Notes: generated by a model not told the origin, from the letters alone. Shown: positions 1 through 13,344, counted from the stretch's first letter. The stretch: DNA of 64,000 nucleotides from Hemibagrus wyckioides (GCF_019097595.1 NC_080718.1:24955657-25019656); one strand, 5' to 3'. Numbers and translations are program-made.

Positions 1-118
1 TATATATTTTTTTTGTTCCTATTTGAAGTATATTTTTAGAACTAGACTTCTACTTGTTCACCTTGTTTTCTTGTAATCTAATAGTCCTGTTTTATTTTTT
101 TTATTTTCTTTTGTCCAG

Positions 119-287
119 GATTTTGAGGAGTATCCAGAACACCGCACACACTTCTTCTACCTGCTGCAGGCAGTGAATTCCCACTGCTTTCCAGCGTTCC
201 TCGCCATTCCTCCAGCACAGTTCAAACTGGTGCTGGACTCCATCATCTGGGCCTTTAAACACACCATGAGAAACGTGGCCGACACTG
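119..287 (+). CDS. xpo1: xpo1 exon (fifth from last)
   Basis: Acceptor TTGTCCAG ends at 118 and donor GTGAGT starts at 288. The exon begins in phase 0 at Asp of DFEEYPEH and ends one base into the Gly codon of NVADTG. The protein matches exportin-1 HEAT-repeat sequence throughout. The bases before it (1-118) are intron. Confidence 0.95.
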
Positions 288-3200
288 GTGAGTTCTCAAA
301 TCTCACAATGACTTGTTCGTTCGGAAAAACATCATCACACCACTTAAAGTTCATTTCCTCTAGTCTTGTCACTTATGTTTTCATCCCAAGTCTGTATTAA
401 TATGTCAGCCTGTATTGTTCAACACCTGTATTGTTCATTGTACAACACAGTATTGTCTTGTTAAGGCAGCATGTTTTTGTCTTTGCCTTTTAATAATGTT
501 ATTTTTGCCACGTGTGTGTGCATGCAGGTCTGCAGATTCTCTACACGTTGCTGCAGAACGTGGCCCAGGAGGAGGCAGCAGCTCAGAGCTTCTACCAGAC
601 ATACTTTTGCGACATACTGCAACACATCTTCTCCGTAGTTACAGACACATCACACACAGCCGGTGAGTCATACAGGGCAGGTTCACTAAAATGACTGAGC
701 CACACCCTGTGAGCCACTGCTACTTATCTTACAGTTTGAAAGATCAGCATGGAGTTTAGAAAAGTTACACATTGATTTGTAATAAGAAGGCTGAAACTCG
801 CTTCTACAATATACCCTCAGCATGCCATTGACATAAGAAGCATTTTTTCCCTCCCGATAATAATCCCGTATACACCGTTATAGACAGTCGTGTCTCTTCA
901 GCCGTGGTAATTGGTTCCAGACCAAAGTTAAACGTTTAGAGCAGAAGCCAGTGCTCTACCGCTTGCTCTGGAACAGACTGAAAATCCAAGAAAATGAAAC
1001 ATCATAGTGTTTACTGACTCATCATCCTGACTACAAGCACAGGAATCCCCGAAGACAAATTATTCAATAATTGTTGACCTTTTAATCAAACCGAAACAGT
1101 CGAGGAGACTTAATTACAGCATTGTTTTCTGCTGAATTCCAGGACGTGGTGGAATTATTGAAAGTTTAGCAAAACAAGTTACTGCAAAAAAGAATTAGTG
1201 AAATGCCAAATCCCACCTTTAAATCTCAAGCCCTTAATCAACTGACACAAGGAAATGGCAAACAGAATGGGGAAAAATGTCAAAATAACAAACTATTTAA
1301 TATAAGTCCTGTGGTAGGAAATATATGTATCCATCCTTTAGAACCAAACATGACCAATTTGTATGTACAAGGGTGTTGTATAGGCAATACTAGATTGACC
1401 CATGGGTATTTATTGAAGGGCGATGAAGCACCAAAAATATTGTAGCACTAACTTAAAACATATATTTGATTATACCTGTAAAACATTTTTGACTTGCCCA
1501 AATTTGGTATGCGCTCCAAGATGGACCCAGAAAAACTTCTCCAATTTGTTATTCCTTACATAAAGGAAAATAAAACTTTGAACACCAAATATAATGTAAC
1601 AACATTAAAAATTAAAGAAGAAGAAATCTGAAGATGTCTAATGAACACCAAATATAATGTAACACTAAAAACTAAAGAAGAAGAAATCTGAAGATGTCTA
1701 ATGAACACCAAATATAATGTAACACTAAAAACTAAAGAAGACCAAATCTGAAGATGTCTAATGAACACCAAATATAATGTAACAACACTAAAAACTAAAG
1801 AAGAAGAAATCTGAAGATGTCTAATGAACACCAAATATAATGTAACACTAAAAACTAAAGAAGACGAAATCTGAAGATGTCTAATGAACACCAAATATAA
1901 TGTAACACTAAAAACTAAAGAAGACGAAATCTGAAGATGTCTAATGAACACCAAATATAATGTAACAACACTAAAAACTAAAGAAGACCAAATCTGAAGA
2001 TGTCTAATGAACACCAAATATAATGTAACACTAAAAACTAAAGAAGACGAAATCTGAAGATGTTTAATGAACACCAAATATAATGTAACAACACTAAAAA
2101 CTAAAGAAGACCAAATCTGAAGATGTCTAATGAACACCAAATATAATGTAACACTAAAAACTAAAGAAGACGAAATCTGAAGATGTCTAATGAACACCAA
2201 ATATAATGTAACACTAAAAACTAAAGAAGACGAAATCTGAAGATGTCTAATGAACACCAAATATAATGTAACACTAAAAACTAAAGAAGACCAAATCTGA
2301 AGATGTCTAATGAACACCAAATATAATGTAACACTAAAAACTAAAGAAGACCAAATCTGAAGATGTCTAATGAACACCAAATATAATGTAACACTAAAAA
2401 CTAAAGAAGACGAAATCTGAAGATGTCTAATGAACACCAAATATAATGTAACACTAAAAACTAAAGAAGACCAAATCTGAAGATGTCTAATGAACACCAA
2501 ATATAATGTAACACTAAAAACTAAAGAAGACCAAATCTGAAGATGTCTAATGAACACCAAATATAATGTAACACTAAAAACTAAAGAAGACCAAATCTGA
2601 AGATGTCTAATGAACACCAAATATAATGTAACACTAAAAACTAAAGAAGACCAAATCTGAAGATGTCTAATGAACACCAAATATAATGTAACACTAAAAA
2701 CTAAAGAAGACCAAATCTGAAGATGTCTAATGAACACCAAATATAATGTAACACTAAAAACTAAAGAAGACCAAATCTGAAGATGTCTAATGAACACCAA
2801 ATATAATGTAACACTAAAAACTAAAGAAGACCAAATCTGAAGATGTCTAATGAACACCAAATATAATGTAACACTAAAAACTAAAGAAGACCAAATCTGA
2901 AGATGTCTAATGAACACCAAATATAATGTAACACTAAAAACTAAAGAAGACGAAATCTGAAGATGTCTAATGAACACCAAATATAATGTAACACTAAAAA
3001 CTAAAGAAGACGAAATCTGAAGATGTCTAATGAACACCAAATATAATGTAACAACACTAAAAACTAAAGAAGACCAAATCTGAAGATGTCTAATGAACAC
3101 CAAATATAATGTAACACTAAAAACTAAAGAAGACCAAATCTGAAGATGTCTAATGAACACCAAATATAATGTAACACTAAAAACTAAAGAAGAAGAAATC

Positions 3201-5324
3201 TGAAGATGTCTAATGAACACCAAATATAATGTAACACTAAAAACTAAAGAAGACCAAATCTGAAGATGTCTAATGAACACCAAATATAATGTAACACTAA
3301 AAACTAAAGAAGACCAAATCTGAAGATGTCTAATGAACACCAAATATAATGTAACACTAAAAACTAAAGAAGACGAAATCTGAAGATGTCTAATGAACAC
3401 CAAATATAATGTAACAACACTAAAAACTAAAGAAGAAGAAATCTGAAGATGTCTAATGAACACCAAATATAATGTAACACTAAAAACTAAAGAAGACCAA
3501 ATCTGAAGATGTCTAATGAACACCAAATATAATGTAACACTAAAAACTAAAGAAGACCAAATCTGAAGATGTCTAATGAACACCAAATATAATGTAACAC
3601 TAAAAACTAAAGAAGACCAAATCTGAAGATGTCTAATGAACACCAAATATAATGTAACAACACTAAAAACTAAAGAAGAAGAAATCTGAAGATGTCTAAT
3701 GAACACCAAATATAATGTAACAACACTAAAAACTAAAGAAGACCAAATCTGAAGATGTCTAATGAACACCAAATATAATGTAACACTAAAAACTAAAGAA
3801 GACGAAATCTGAAGATGTCTAAGGTCAGGGTTTGTGTATATATATATTTTTTTTCCTGCACATAACTCCTGTGTCTCTGTGTATCCTCCAGGTCTGACGA
3901 TGCACGCATCTATCCTGGCTTACATGTTTAATTTGGTAGAGGAGGGTAAGATCAGTATGACACTGAACCCTGGGAACCCCATAAGCAATCAGGCTTTCAT
4001 CCAAGAGTACGTGGCCAACTTGCTCAAGACTGCCTTCCCTCATCTACAAGAGTGAGTTTTACATTTTAATGCAATTTCTTGGAATCTGCTTATATTAGCA
4101 TAACTAAGCACAGGTGGAAGATACCAGCGCACATCCTGGCATAGGTCTCTAACTCTAAACTCATTAAAATATAGCCAGCTATCGCCTACCAGGTAATCTC
4201 ATGAGACCACAAACAAAATAAGTCGTGTTTTAAATCAGCACTCCATTGATTTACTCTATTATAAAGTTATTAGGATTGTTAAATTCTGCACTCTGTGCTT
4301 TACAGAATGACTATAACATATGGCCATTTGCCCATAAAATAACTCTCTTTATGCATTATTTATACTAGTAATTGTTGGTGTGTATAGTAATGCTAAACTT
4401 TGTAGTGCCTCTCATCTTGAATCGGGAATTTGTTCTGTTGGGTTTCTAAATCTGATCCAGATCTTGGTCTGCTGGCCAAATTCTAACATTTGTTTGTGTA
4501 TTTTAGTGCACAGGTGAAGGTGTTTGTGACGGGGCTGTTCAGTCTGAACCAGGACATCCCTGCATTTAAAGAGCACTTGAGAGACTTCCTGGTGCAGATC
4601 AAGGTCAGTAGATCCACACCAATCTATCTGAGCTTGGATCTGAGATTGGACTTTCTATCCAGCTTTTTTTTTTTTACTGCTACCAACTGAGATACAGTTT
4701 GTTTGCTGGTTCATCATGGTGCTGGTAATTAAACAAAATTAACAGAATTTGAAAAGGCCTGAGGAAATACACACTGCACTACTGACACTGGAATGGCATT
4801 TATTTGCATATTTGTTTTGCATAAATGTTTATTCAGCATCCACAAAAACCCTTTTATTGGTGTTGTATTATCTAAGTTTTAAAGGAACAGGCTTTCTGTC
4901 CTTTTGGTAAGTAATTGCACAAGTACTGTAGATGGTGTAGCTTTAGATTTGTTTTGAGGGGTCGGGGGCGAGTGATTCCTGGAAGGCTCTGTCTTTAAAA
5001 ACAGTGAGGTTTAAGTTTAGCAATGTGTGCTATTTCATTAGAAATGTTTTAGTAGAATGCACACTCCATATAAATTTGTATTAAGCTATGATTTAAGGGA
5101 CAAAGCAAAACTTGAATTAAGATTTTATTTTATTTTTTTAAACCACTAAATGTCTCATGCTCTCGTTATCTCTTCAGGAGTTTGCAGGGGAGGACACTAC
5201 AGATTTGTTCCTTGAGGAACGTGAGGCATCTCTGCGCCAGGCCCAGGAGGAGAAGCACAAGCTGCAGATGTCTGTCCCTGGAATCCTCAACCCTCATGAG
5301 ATCCCTGAGGAGATGTGTGACTGA
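119..5324 (+). CDS. xpo1: Exportin-1 (CRM1), 3' part of gene, last five coding exons
   Basis: Exportin-1 is the karyopherin-beta receptor that carries leucine-rich NES cargo and RanGTP out through the nuclear pore. Five exons are visible: 119-287, 528-662, 3892-4051, 4507-4603 and 5178-5324. All have AG/GT borders and their phases join without a break (0/1, 1/1, 1/2, 2/0, 0/stop), giving about 235 residues. The protein is nearly identical to what I know of vertebrate XPO1: [20 protein letters not shown] near the left edge, then [50 protein letters not shown] and the terminal IPEEMCD. This is the last part of the HEAT-repeat solenoid plus the C-terminal helix and acidic tail that modulate NES-groove affinity. 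The NES groove itself lies upstream of the window. The paralogue (xpo1a or xpo1b) cannot be decided here. The gene is clearly under strong protein constraint and is functional as far as seen. Confidence 0.97.
528..662 (+). CDS. xpo1: xpo1 exon (fourth from last)
   Basis: Acceptor GCATGCAG ends at 527 and donor GTGAGT starts at 663. It encodes [20 protein letters not shown] and then [19 protein letters not shown], ending in phase 1 within Gly. Identity to vertebrate exportin-1 is essentially complete. Confidence 0.95.
663..3891 (+). other. xpo1 intron, mostly minisatellite
   Basis: This is the intron between the fourth- and third-from-last coding exons. Bases 663-1555 are AT-rich and show no gene or recognised repeat. 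From about 1560 to 3825 it is a 60-bp tandem array (separate entry). The last 65 bases hold a pyrimidine-rich acceptor tract. Confidence 0.85.
1560..3825. repeat. 60-bp minisatellite array in xpo1 intron
   Basis: There are about 37 head-to-tail copies of a 60-bp unit with landmarks CTAAAAACTAAAGAAGA, AAATCTGAAGATGTCTAATG and AACACCAAATATAATGTAAC. Units vary at two points: a three-base slot just after AAGAAG (ACC, ACG or AAG) and an extra ACA that makes some units 63 bp. From about 2101 to 3000 the period is exactly 60 and units differ almost only at that slot, as expected for a recently homogenised core; copies towards both ends carry more indels. The first unit near 1560-1620 and the last near 3825 are the most diverged. 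The minus strand is open for 738 codons only because 60 and 63 are multiples of three. Confidence 0.97.
3892..4051 (+). CDS. xpo1: xpo1 exon (third from last)
   Basis: Acceptor TATCCTCCAG ends at 3891 and donor GTGAGT starts at 4052. It encodes [20 protein letters not shown] and later [15 protein letters not shown], ending in phase 2 within Asp. It is the exon directly downstream of the minisatellite. Confidence 0.95.
4507..4603 (+). CDS. xpo1: xpo1 exon (second from last)
   Basis: Acceptor TATTTTAG ends at 4506 and donor GTCAGT starts at 4604. It encodes [20 protein letters not shown] and then [12 protein letters not shown], in phase 0 at the end. Confidence 0.95.
5178..5324 (+). CDS. xpo1: xpo1 terminal coding exon
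   Basis: Acceptor ATCTCTTCAG ends at 5177 and the stop TGA is at 5322-5324. It encodes [20 protein letters not shown], then [19 protein letters not shown] and HEIPEEMCD, which is the exportin-1 C-terminal tail. Confidence 0.96.
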   Translation, partial: EFAGEDTTDLFLEEREASLRQAQEEKHKLQMSVPGILNPHEIPEEMCD

Positions 5325-6569
5325 ACACACATGCGTGCGTGTGTGTTTGTGTGTGTGTGTACGCATCGTGTTTTGGCGCCTTAACACATTTAAACACATC
5401 GCTAAAGACAGCAGTGTCCAGGCTGTCTGGTTTTGAGGCCACTGATATGTGTGGGAGCGAGTGTGCGCGTGTGTGTGTGTGTGTGGGTTGAGTGTGTCTG
5501 AGTGTGTTCCTCCTCTACGGAGGCAATAACTGCACTCGGCTGTCTTTTGACCAAATCAATGCCAATCTGTAAAATGATCCAGTCACCTAGTGGCCCTTTT
5601 TACATAACCTGCATTTTATATGGACACTTTTGTGTGTGTGTGTGTGCGAGTGTGCGTGTGTGTGTAATACCTCTACTTAATTAACTCGAGTTTATGTTTG
5701 GTCAGTTAACCTCAACGCTGCATGGAGTTTTTCTCAAAGCTACACGTTTTAACTTGTTCTCTCTCTCTTTGTCTCTCCCTCTCTCTCTTTCCCCCTTTCT
5801 CTCTTTCTCACTTCCTTCTCTGCTTACATCATGTATTAGTTTATATATTATATATAAAATTGGGAGTGCAGGTTTTTTGTTTTTGTCTTGCAGTAAGCCA
5901 CATGCTAATGTAGTGATGAGGAATCTCAGATTTGTTCAGTTTTGGAGATTAATTCTTTGCTTCACATGTTCGACCGATTAACCAAGGTTTGTAGTGTGCT
6001 CTTTTAAAAAAAAAACTGATCAAAATATGTTACAAGATACAGTAGCAGGTGATCACATTTATTGAACTGTTGGTTCTGTTGGACCAAAAGTTCTTAAATC
6101 CAGTTAGAGGTTAGTGATCACTTCTCATATGTTGACCGTGCTGTGCAAATCGGAATAAAAAAGGTAGGATGTAAACGGTTACTGAAAGAATCCAAAATCA
6201 GATCACCTGTCTAGACATACCCCAGGATTCCTCATCACTCTGTGTTTGTGTGTTTAAGTGAAAAAAAAAAAAAAAAGGAACAAGCTGTGAGGTTCTGCAC
6301 TGCTCGCAGCCTGCAGACGAATGTTGAAATTCATGAATGAATCTGAAACAAAGCGATGAAGGTCTGGTGCACGCTGCTCAATCTCGGCAGTGCTAGCTTC
6401 CTGGTTAGACCTGGTTAGCATACTCGCTGTCCAGTGGCTTTATATATTATAACGGACGCATCATCACTATCGAATAGCAGCTTTATTACCATGGGAACAC
6501 TTGGATGTTTCTTCCTGTTAGTGTTGTTTTTGATTTAGTGTGAGTGAATGTGTGATTGTGTGTGCGCAG

Positions 6570-6601
<32 letters not shown>

Positions 6602-6900
6602 CTGTGCTGTCGCTTAGCCGACATCAGGTTTTTTTGTTTTCCTCAATGAGGATGGTGGCTCCTTTTGTGAGCTTTCATTAAATCGAAGTTTAAAAAAAAA
6701 AAAATACAAAAACAAAAGTGGTTGAAATATTTATGGGTTTATTGTAGGCTGCGTCTTTATACCTGCTCTCATGTTAACTCATTCAGAGACAGTTATGGAG
6801 GGTTTTGTTTTTGTTTTTTACTAATTTACCTTGTTTACCATGCTGTAGTGCTTTAAGTCACTACGTAGAGCAAATAAAGAAATTAAAATAAAAAAAAACC
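5325..6900 (+). other. xpo1: Probable xpo1 3' UTR
   Basis: Non-coding sequence follows the stop, with several short (TG)n runs (5330-5360, 5468-5486, 5630-5664, 6567-6600). Candidate poly(A) signals are AATAAA near 6151 and at 6873-6878. The end is inferred, since no cleavage site can be seen directly. Confidence 0.5.
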
Positions 6901-8240
6901 ACACCCAGTTTACATTTCTTTTTATTTCTTCATTTTCCATTTTTGTTGCTCTTAAACCTCGGTATAAATAAATACGCTGACATTCTGAGTAGGAAAAGAA
7001 TGTTTCGAAGTCAGTAGTGGCGACATCCCCTTCTTTAAGTGTTACGTTTGATGTGAAGCTTTTTGTTTTTTTTGGGGTTTTTTTTTTGTTTGTTTTTGTT
7101 TTGTTTTTTGAGTTGATTAAAGTCAAAACAATTTTATAACCATGTTCTCTGGGCTTGCTTTTGTTCGTAAAGAGTTGTGGTCATGGGACAATGTTGGGAG
7201 GTTAGCAAAAAGCCATTAAAGTGGTGTAGTCAGACGTGGGAGCATTAAACTTAAACTACAGTCTAGAGAAGTACCAAGACAGGGTTACCAGGTCTAGGCA
7301 AACTAAACCAAAAGAAGAAAAGAATAGACATTATCCAGTTTTTTTACCCCCCTGTCTATCTTGAAATCTTTGCAATAGGTACACATGGGATAAAGACATA
7401 GTCTACTCTTACATGGTCCATTTATTTGTGTTGGTCTCTGTTTACAGATATTTATTAGATTTTATTCCAGTTCATCTTGACCAAAGCTAGCTCAAATATA
7501 AACAACCCTGGCAACCCTGTTACAGAGCTACGCCAATCTGTGTAATGCTAAAAGAAAATGTAATGTTTCCTTACAAAGTTCACGTTTTTATATTTTGTTA
7601 ATAGTTTATGATTTATGAAGATCCTGAGGATTTGTTGGTAGTATCATGTCATCTTAACAAGTAGCATTACTCGATAGCTAAGTGGTGGTGTTCCTACACT
7701 AATCACCGTTTTCTTTACATGTTACTTTTCCTTACAAAATGTAGAGAACTGAAGCTTGTGTGCCTCCTGCAAGTAGAGAAGATTTTAATTCTGTTTAATC
7801 ACCTGGAAAACACTGAACAGCTGCCAGGTTGAACTGCTTGACTCAAATCCAGTGGTCACTGCTGCTGTCAGAACAGCTTCAGCTGGACACTGAAGGTCAG
7901 TGAGCTCAGTGGTAACCTGAAATATTATTCATTTGTATTTCCAATGCAATGTTTGTATGTAATGACTTGTATTGTAAAGAAGGTTCAAGATGGGAGACTA
8001 GACTTAATCTGTTAAGCCAGTTTAGGGGGTGAAGATCACCAAATTATTTCGACACTTATGTTCAACCTTAAATGATACTTGATGGTCAAGTGGCTTGAAA
8101 CCTGTGCTCTCATGTGGGCTTTGAACCAACCTAGTCAAAGTTTGCATCAGGAATGAAATCGGGAATCTCCATAAAACCCTAGTGTGTTGAATTTAATCTG
8201 CATATTAATGCTCTGTTGTAGTGATTCCTAATGGAAGTCA
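6900..8240. other. Intergenic, nothing recognised
   Basis: AT-rich sequence with a G/T-rich homopolymer patch near 7055-7110. I see no exon, RNA gene or recognisable repeat. Confidence 0.5.
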
Positions 8241-8274
8241 AAAGAAAAAGAAACGATATTTTAAAAGCCGTCCA

Positions 8275-8575
8275 TTTTATCTTGGTCAGGGTTGCGTTGG
8301 ATCCCGAAGCCTGTCCCAGGAACACTAGGACAGCAGGAACAGGTTATGGAGGTAGGAGTAGACTCTGGATGGAAAGACAGTCACCATTTGTACACATTTG
8401 CATCTAGTATTTCCTGCCTACCTGCAGGCTATTTTTGGAAGGGGAGAGGAAAACTGAGAACCCAGAGGAAATTCATACAGACACTGAGAGAACCCACATA
8501 AAAATTCTCCACTGACAGTAACTTGAGCTCAGGATCGACGTAAGGGCCCTGGAGCTGTGAGGCAGAACCCCAATG
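8275..8575 (-). repeat. Degenerate fish interspersed repeat
   Basis: The stretch reads as a decayed copy, reverse orientation, of the very common teleost repeat seen better at 43420-43670. Landmarks are GGTCAGGGTTGCGTTGGATC, GGATGGAAAGACAGTCACC, CAGAGGAAATTCATACAGAC and GGAGCTGTGAGGCAGAACCC. I cannot assign a family name with confidence. Confidence 0.55.
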
Positions 8576-9166
8576 TACCACCTAGTAGTCATCCAGTGTA
8601 AATAAAATAAGACAGAAGTAATAAAATGATGATTTCCTGAATTCAGAAGTGCTTCAAGGGTTTTCCAATGATCTCAAACCACACCCATCGAGTAAAACAC
8701 CTTTTAGGATGTAATTTGGCATGCTCTAAAGAAAATGTATGCCTTATTTTGGATTTGTAAATTCCATTCCAATTCCATTTCATACTAATGCGGTCCAAGC
8801 ATACTCGCAGCTGCTGATTATGAACTTGAGTGTTTTATGAGCTTCCAAGTGCATCTGAGAGGCCACACACCTGCTCCCACTCATCACTGCTGGTTTGAGT
8901 ATCCATTTCCCTTGATGCAATGTGAATACTGATAACTGATGACACTTTCCACAGTATAAATAAAATCGAGCTGGACGTGAGGGCACAGGTGTCTCTGTTT
9001 CAGGAAGTTCACCATAAACATCTAGAGGCTTTCTAGAAATATTGCTCACCCTAAAAGTTCCTGGACAGTTGTTAAACTAGAATTTTCTGAACAGGAAACA
9101 ATTTCTTGATTTGAAGTAGACTTGGTATTGGTTATGGGCAAAAGTCCATTTGCTGGGGGTTGTATA

Positions 9167-9556
9167 TACACTGGTCAGGCATAAGATTATGAGCACTGAC
9201 GATCTCATCATGGCACCTGTTAGTGGGTGGGATATATTAGGCAGCAAGTGAACATTTTGTCCTCAGAGTTGATGTGTTAGAAGCAGGAAAAATGGACAAG
9301 TGTAAGGATTTGAGCTTTGAGTTTGACAAAGGGCCAAATTGTGATGGCTAGACCACTGGATCAGAGCATCTCCAAAACTGCAGCTCTCGTGGGGTGTTCC
9401 CCATCTGCGATGGTCAGAATCTATCAAAAGTGGTCCAAGGATGAAACAGTGGTGAACCGGCGACAGGGTCATGGGCGGTCAAGGCTCATTGATGCACGTG
9501 GGGAGCGAAGGCTGGCCCGTGTGATCCGATCCAACACTGTTGGTCAGATTTCTGTT
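9167..9556 (+). mobile_element. Tc1-like element B copy, 3'-truncated
   Basis: TA then TIR-like CACTGGTCAGGCATAAGATT is at 9167-9188. It is followed by the N-terminal part of a Tc1-type transposase (HTH segment, [15 protein letters not shown] and [20 protein letters not shown]). Homology stops at about 9556, just before a short G-run, so the right end is missing. The reading frame has substitutions and the fragment is not functional. Confidence 0.85.
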
Positions 9557-10233
9557 TTGCAACGGGGGGGGGGACTTATGGTCCAAAACATCATATCCAC
9601 TCAAGGGCCAAGTGGCCTAGAATTTCTGTGTATATATTTTCAGGCTTCATCACCATGTGCATAGTGGAAATATGAAACTAAATTGGTATCTGAGCATCAC
9701 ATCTGAGTGAAAGTGGGTCAGGAGGAACACAAGGTTCCACAGCTGCAGGGGGGATTGTCACACATTTCAACACAAGCTAAATGAACATGAGTGATGAACT
9801 ATCACTACTGGCTAAGATCCAGGGTGAAGAGGACAAGAATCCACCTACTTGCTCAATGGACGCTAAACTGAGAAACTACACTCACTGAGCATTTTATTAC
9901 TAATTTTATTGTACTAATACTGGGAGGACCATCTCTCAAAACAGTTCAATTAGTCATTGCATGGATTCCATAAGATGTTGGAAACATCCCTGGTCTCTGG
10001 GAAGGCCACTCATCTTCATGTCATGAAGCCAGTTTAAGTTGACTTATCCCTTGTGTGCATGTGATGTTTTGGACTGTAAGGTTTTTTTCCCCTGATTTTA
10101 TAGCAATATAACTCACATATGCAACACACTAGGGAACGTGGTGTTGATTATTTATGTATAACGTCAGCAAAAATGTTTCAATGATTGCTAACAATAACAA
10201 ATATATAATTTTTTCTATCCATTTATAGTTACT
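9557..10233. other. Intergenic, nothing recognised
   Basis: No exon or family-level repeat was identified here. Confidence 0.4.
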
Positions 10234-10615
10234 TACACTATATCGGCAAAAGTTTTGGGACGTCTGCCTTTACATGCACATGAATGTAATATGGAGTTGG
10301 CCCGCCCTTCGCAGCTATAACAGCTTCAACTCTTCAGGGAAGGTTTTCCACAAGGTTTAGGAGTGTGTTTATGGAAATATTTTGACCATTACTCTAGAAG
10401 CGCATGTGTGAGGTCAGGCACTGAAGGTCTGGCTCGCAGTCTCCGCTCTAATTCAATCCAAAGGTCAGGACACTGTGCAGGTCAGTCAAGTTCCTCCACA
10501 CCAAACTCACTCATCCATGTCTTTATGGACCTTGCTTTGTGCACTGGTGTGCAGTCATGTTGGAACAGGAAGGGGTCATCCCCAAACTGTTCCCACAAAG
10601 CTGGGAGCATGAAAT
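10234..10615 (-). mobile_element. Tc1-like element C fragment (minus), 5' end missing
   Basis: TA plus CACTATATCGGCAAAAGTTT begins at 10234. It is followed, in reverse orientation, by the C-terminal transposase region seen intact at 55210-56461 (for example GCTATAACAGCTTCAACTCT, the complement of RRVEAVIA codons). The copy ends inside the coding region at about 10615 without a second TIR. Confidence 0.85.
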
Positions 10616-11045
10616 GTTATTTTAGAAACAGTAATGTATTAGAACAAGTACATTATTATAAACCTGCAGTCAAAGCAGCTGTTACAGAAAATTAATCAAC
10701 CTGACGAATAAGAATTGAGACATTTAAAGAGCAATATGATGAGAGCTTTTGCTTAACACACATGTTAATACAAGCAGTAAGTTTACAACATATTTGTCTC
10801 CATTTATCTGTATTCCATGGTTCGGACCTGATCTCTATCATCATGATGATTGATTGTGTGATTCGAAATGCAAAGGTGATCCCATTAAATGAAAAACTAT
10901 GATACTTGTTTAGTCTCTTCTATTAGTTTTGGTTATCATTGCACTGTAAAAACTACCAGTGCTTAATAAATTTGTGTTTAGCTTGTGAAATGGATGATCT
11001 AGCAAGTGTGCAAGTGTTTAAATGTAATTATTTGTGTATTAAATA
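10616..11045. other. Intergenic, nothing recognised
   Basis: AT-rich sequence between two Tc1-like copies, with no supported feature. Confidence 0.4.
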
Positions 11046-11602
<557 letters not shown>

Positions 11603-11762
11603 ATATGGCCAAAGTTATGTGGACACGACCATCACACAAATATTTGATTCTATCTCAAACTGTTGCCAGAAAGTCTGAAGCACCCAACTGTATAGAACGT
11701 TTTTGTATTTGCTGTAGCTTTATGATTTCCCATTACTGGCACTAAGAGACACAAACCTGTTT
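11603..11762 (+). mobile_element. Tc1-like element A terminal fragment
   Basis: It starts ACTATATGGCCAAAGTTATG, a terminal repeat of the teleost Tc1-like type ending GGCCATATAGTGTA, and runs to AGAGACACAAACCTGTT. It is the inverted match of 13611-13767. The rest of the element is absent here. Confidence 0.8.
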
Positions 11763-12383
11763 TTTTATCACTTCATTATTCAATTTATTAATTATTCATC
11801 TTCAGTAAGCACTTTACCCCGGTCAAGGTCTCAGTGGCTCTGGAACACTCAGCCTGAGGCAGGAATAAACCCTGGGTTATTGTCCCATCTTCCTTAAATG
11901 ATTATGCAACAATCTGGCAACACTGGTTTCTACTTACTTGCACTGGAGGAGTACATTCATATCACCATCTGCTGGAGGAGGCAGAAGTTGCTGTTCCTCT
12001 GAAATACATTTCAGCTGAGCAGTGTATTGACCTCCGGTTTTATTAAAGACACTAAGACCTAGACCTGTGTACAAATCTGGCTAAGCTAGATGAATGCTTA
12101 TGGCATGTTCTGCGTTAGGTCGGACTTTACACTGGAAAATGCTAATACATTCACGCTTGTTTTGCTACCAGATATCTCAGATAAATAATGAAATATAACA
12201 TTAAATAAGACAATAACAATATTTTACATAGAAAGTATGTAATAAAGCTGGAAGATAATTGTTGAAACATCTTGTGTAGAGTTGAGGATTTGTCTTCACC
12301 TCACTGCAGATGCATGGATACACATGGAGGTGAGGAATGTGCACCATTTACCCAGAGACAGCTGGAGATGACAGCAGCCTCAC

Positions 12384-12415
<32 letters not shown>

Positions 12416-13340
12416 CATTTCTCTCTCTCCCTCTATAACTCTTACACTCATTAAACTACACCCTGCCTTCTCTTTCCTTTTTTTCCCTCTTTCTCGATCT
12501 TGTCTCTCTTCTCTAGTACCTTTATCTCTTACTCACACAACTTCCTCCTTCTATCGCGTTCTCTCACTTTACCGTGTTTCATTCTATATATCTTTATAAC
12601 TCTTAGTCATTGAACACCTCCTCAATAACTCGCACTTATTACCACTGACTGCTATACGAATTTTCATTGTTCAGCGTTCCAACAAATTCTTTCAGCCCAG
12701 GTATCATATTCATCTCCATTTATTTCTCTTTCACTCACATTTTGAGATTTCACTTATAATCGCTTTCTCCTTGCTGCCTCGTAATGTTTGATTCATGTTC
12801 TGCTCCATAAGGGGGTCCAGGAAGCTGAAATGTCCCTGTCTGATGATGCACATTCTTCCCCTGAGCATGTTGTAAAAAAGACAATAAACGGGGAGAAACC
12901 ATCAAGTCGCTTAAAGGGGGGATTCCAGTCCAACACTTAGGCAACTTGCAGGCCCTCACAGCATATAGAAGACCTCCAACACAGAGTATAGAATCAGTAA
13001 AGTAGATTAACAAACAAAACACTGACAAATCTCAGTGCTAGTGGAGGAATGATGAAAAACATTCAGTGGTATCCCTGGGAAGGAATACAGGGAACCTGAG
13101 ACCGTCAATGGCTTCGTAATTAAAATCGCATACTGCTATATTAGTAGTTTAATCACTAAACCAAAATAGATATTTATTTAATAAAAAAGTGGGGAAATGT
13201 TCATATAAGGATTACACAAATATACTTAATTATAAATAACTAGTAGTCTTAGACCCTAAGACTCTGTCCTGTTTCTAGACAAAGCTCAGGTCAGTACAGT
13301 CCCAGTACAGATTTATTACAGAGTTAGAGTTATTACACCA
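11763..13340. other. Spacer of inverted repeat; minor repeats only
   Basis: There is a degenerate interspersed repeat at about 11800-11880 (CTTTACCCCGGTCAAGGTCT) and a (CT)n tract at about 12387-12440. No gene is visible. Sequence around 12750-13030 has an open minus-strand frame with no recognisable motif. Confidence 0.45.
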
Positions 13341-13344
13341 CCTG

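Noticed and set aside
1556..3772. A 738-codon open frame on the minus strand
   Set aside because: It is a by-product of the tandem array: unit lengths 60 and 63 are multiples of three and the unit has no stop in that frame. It encodes only a repeated [24 protein letters not shown] unit inside an xpo1 intron.
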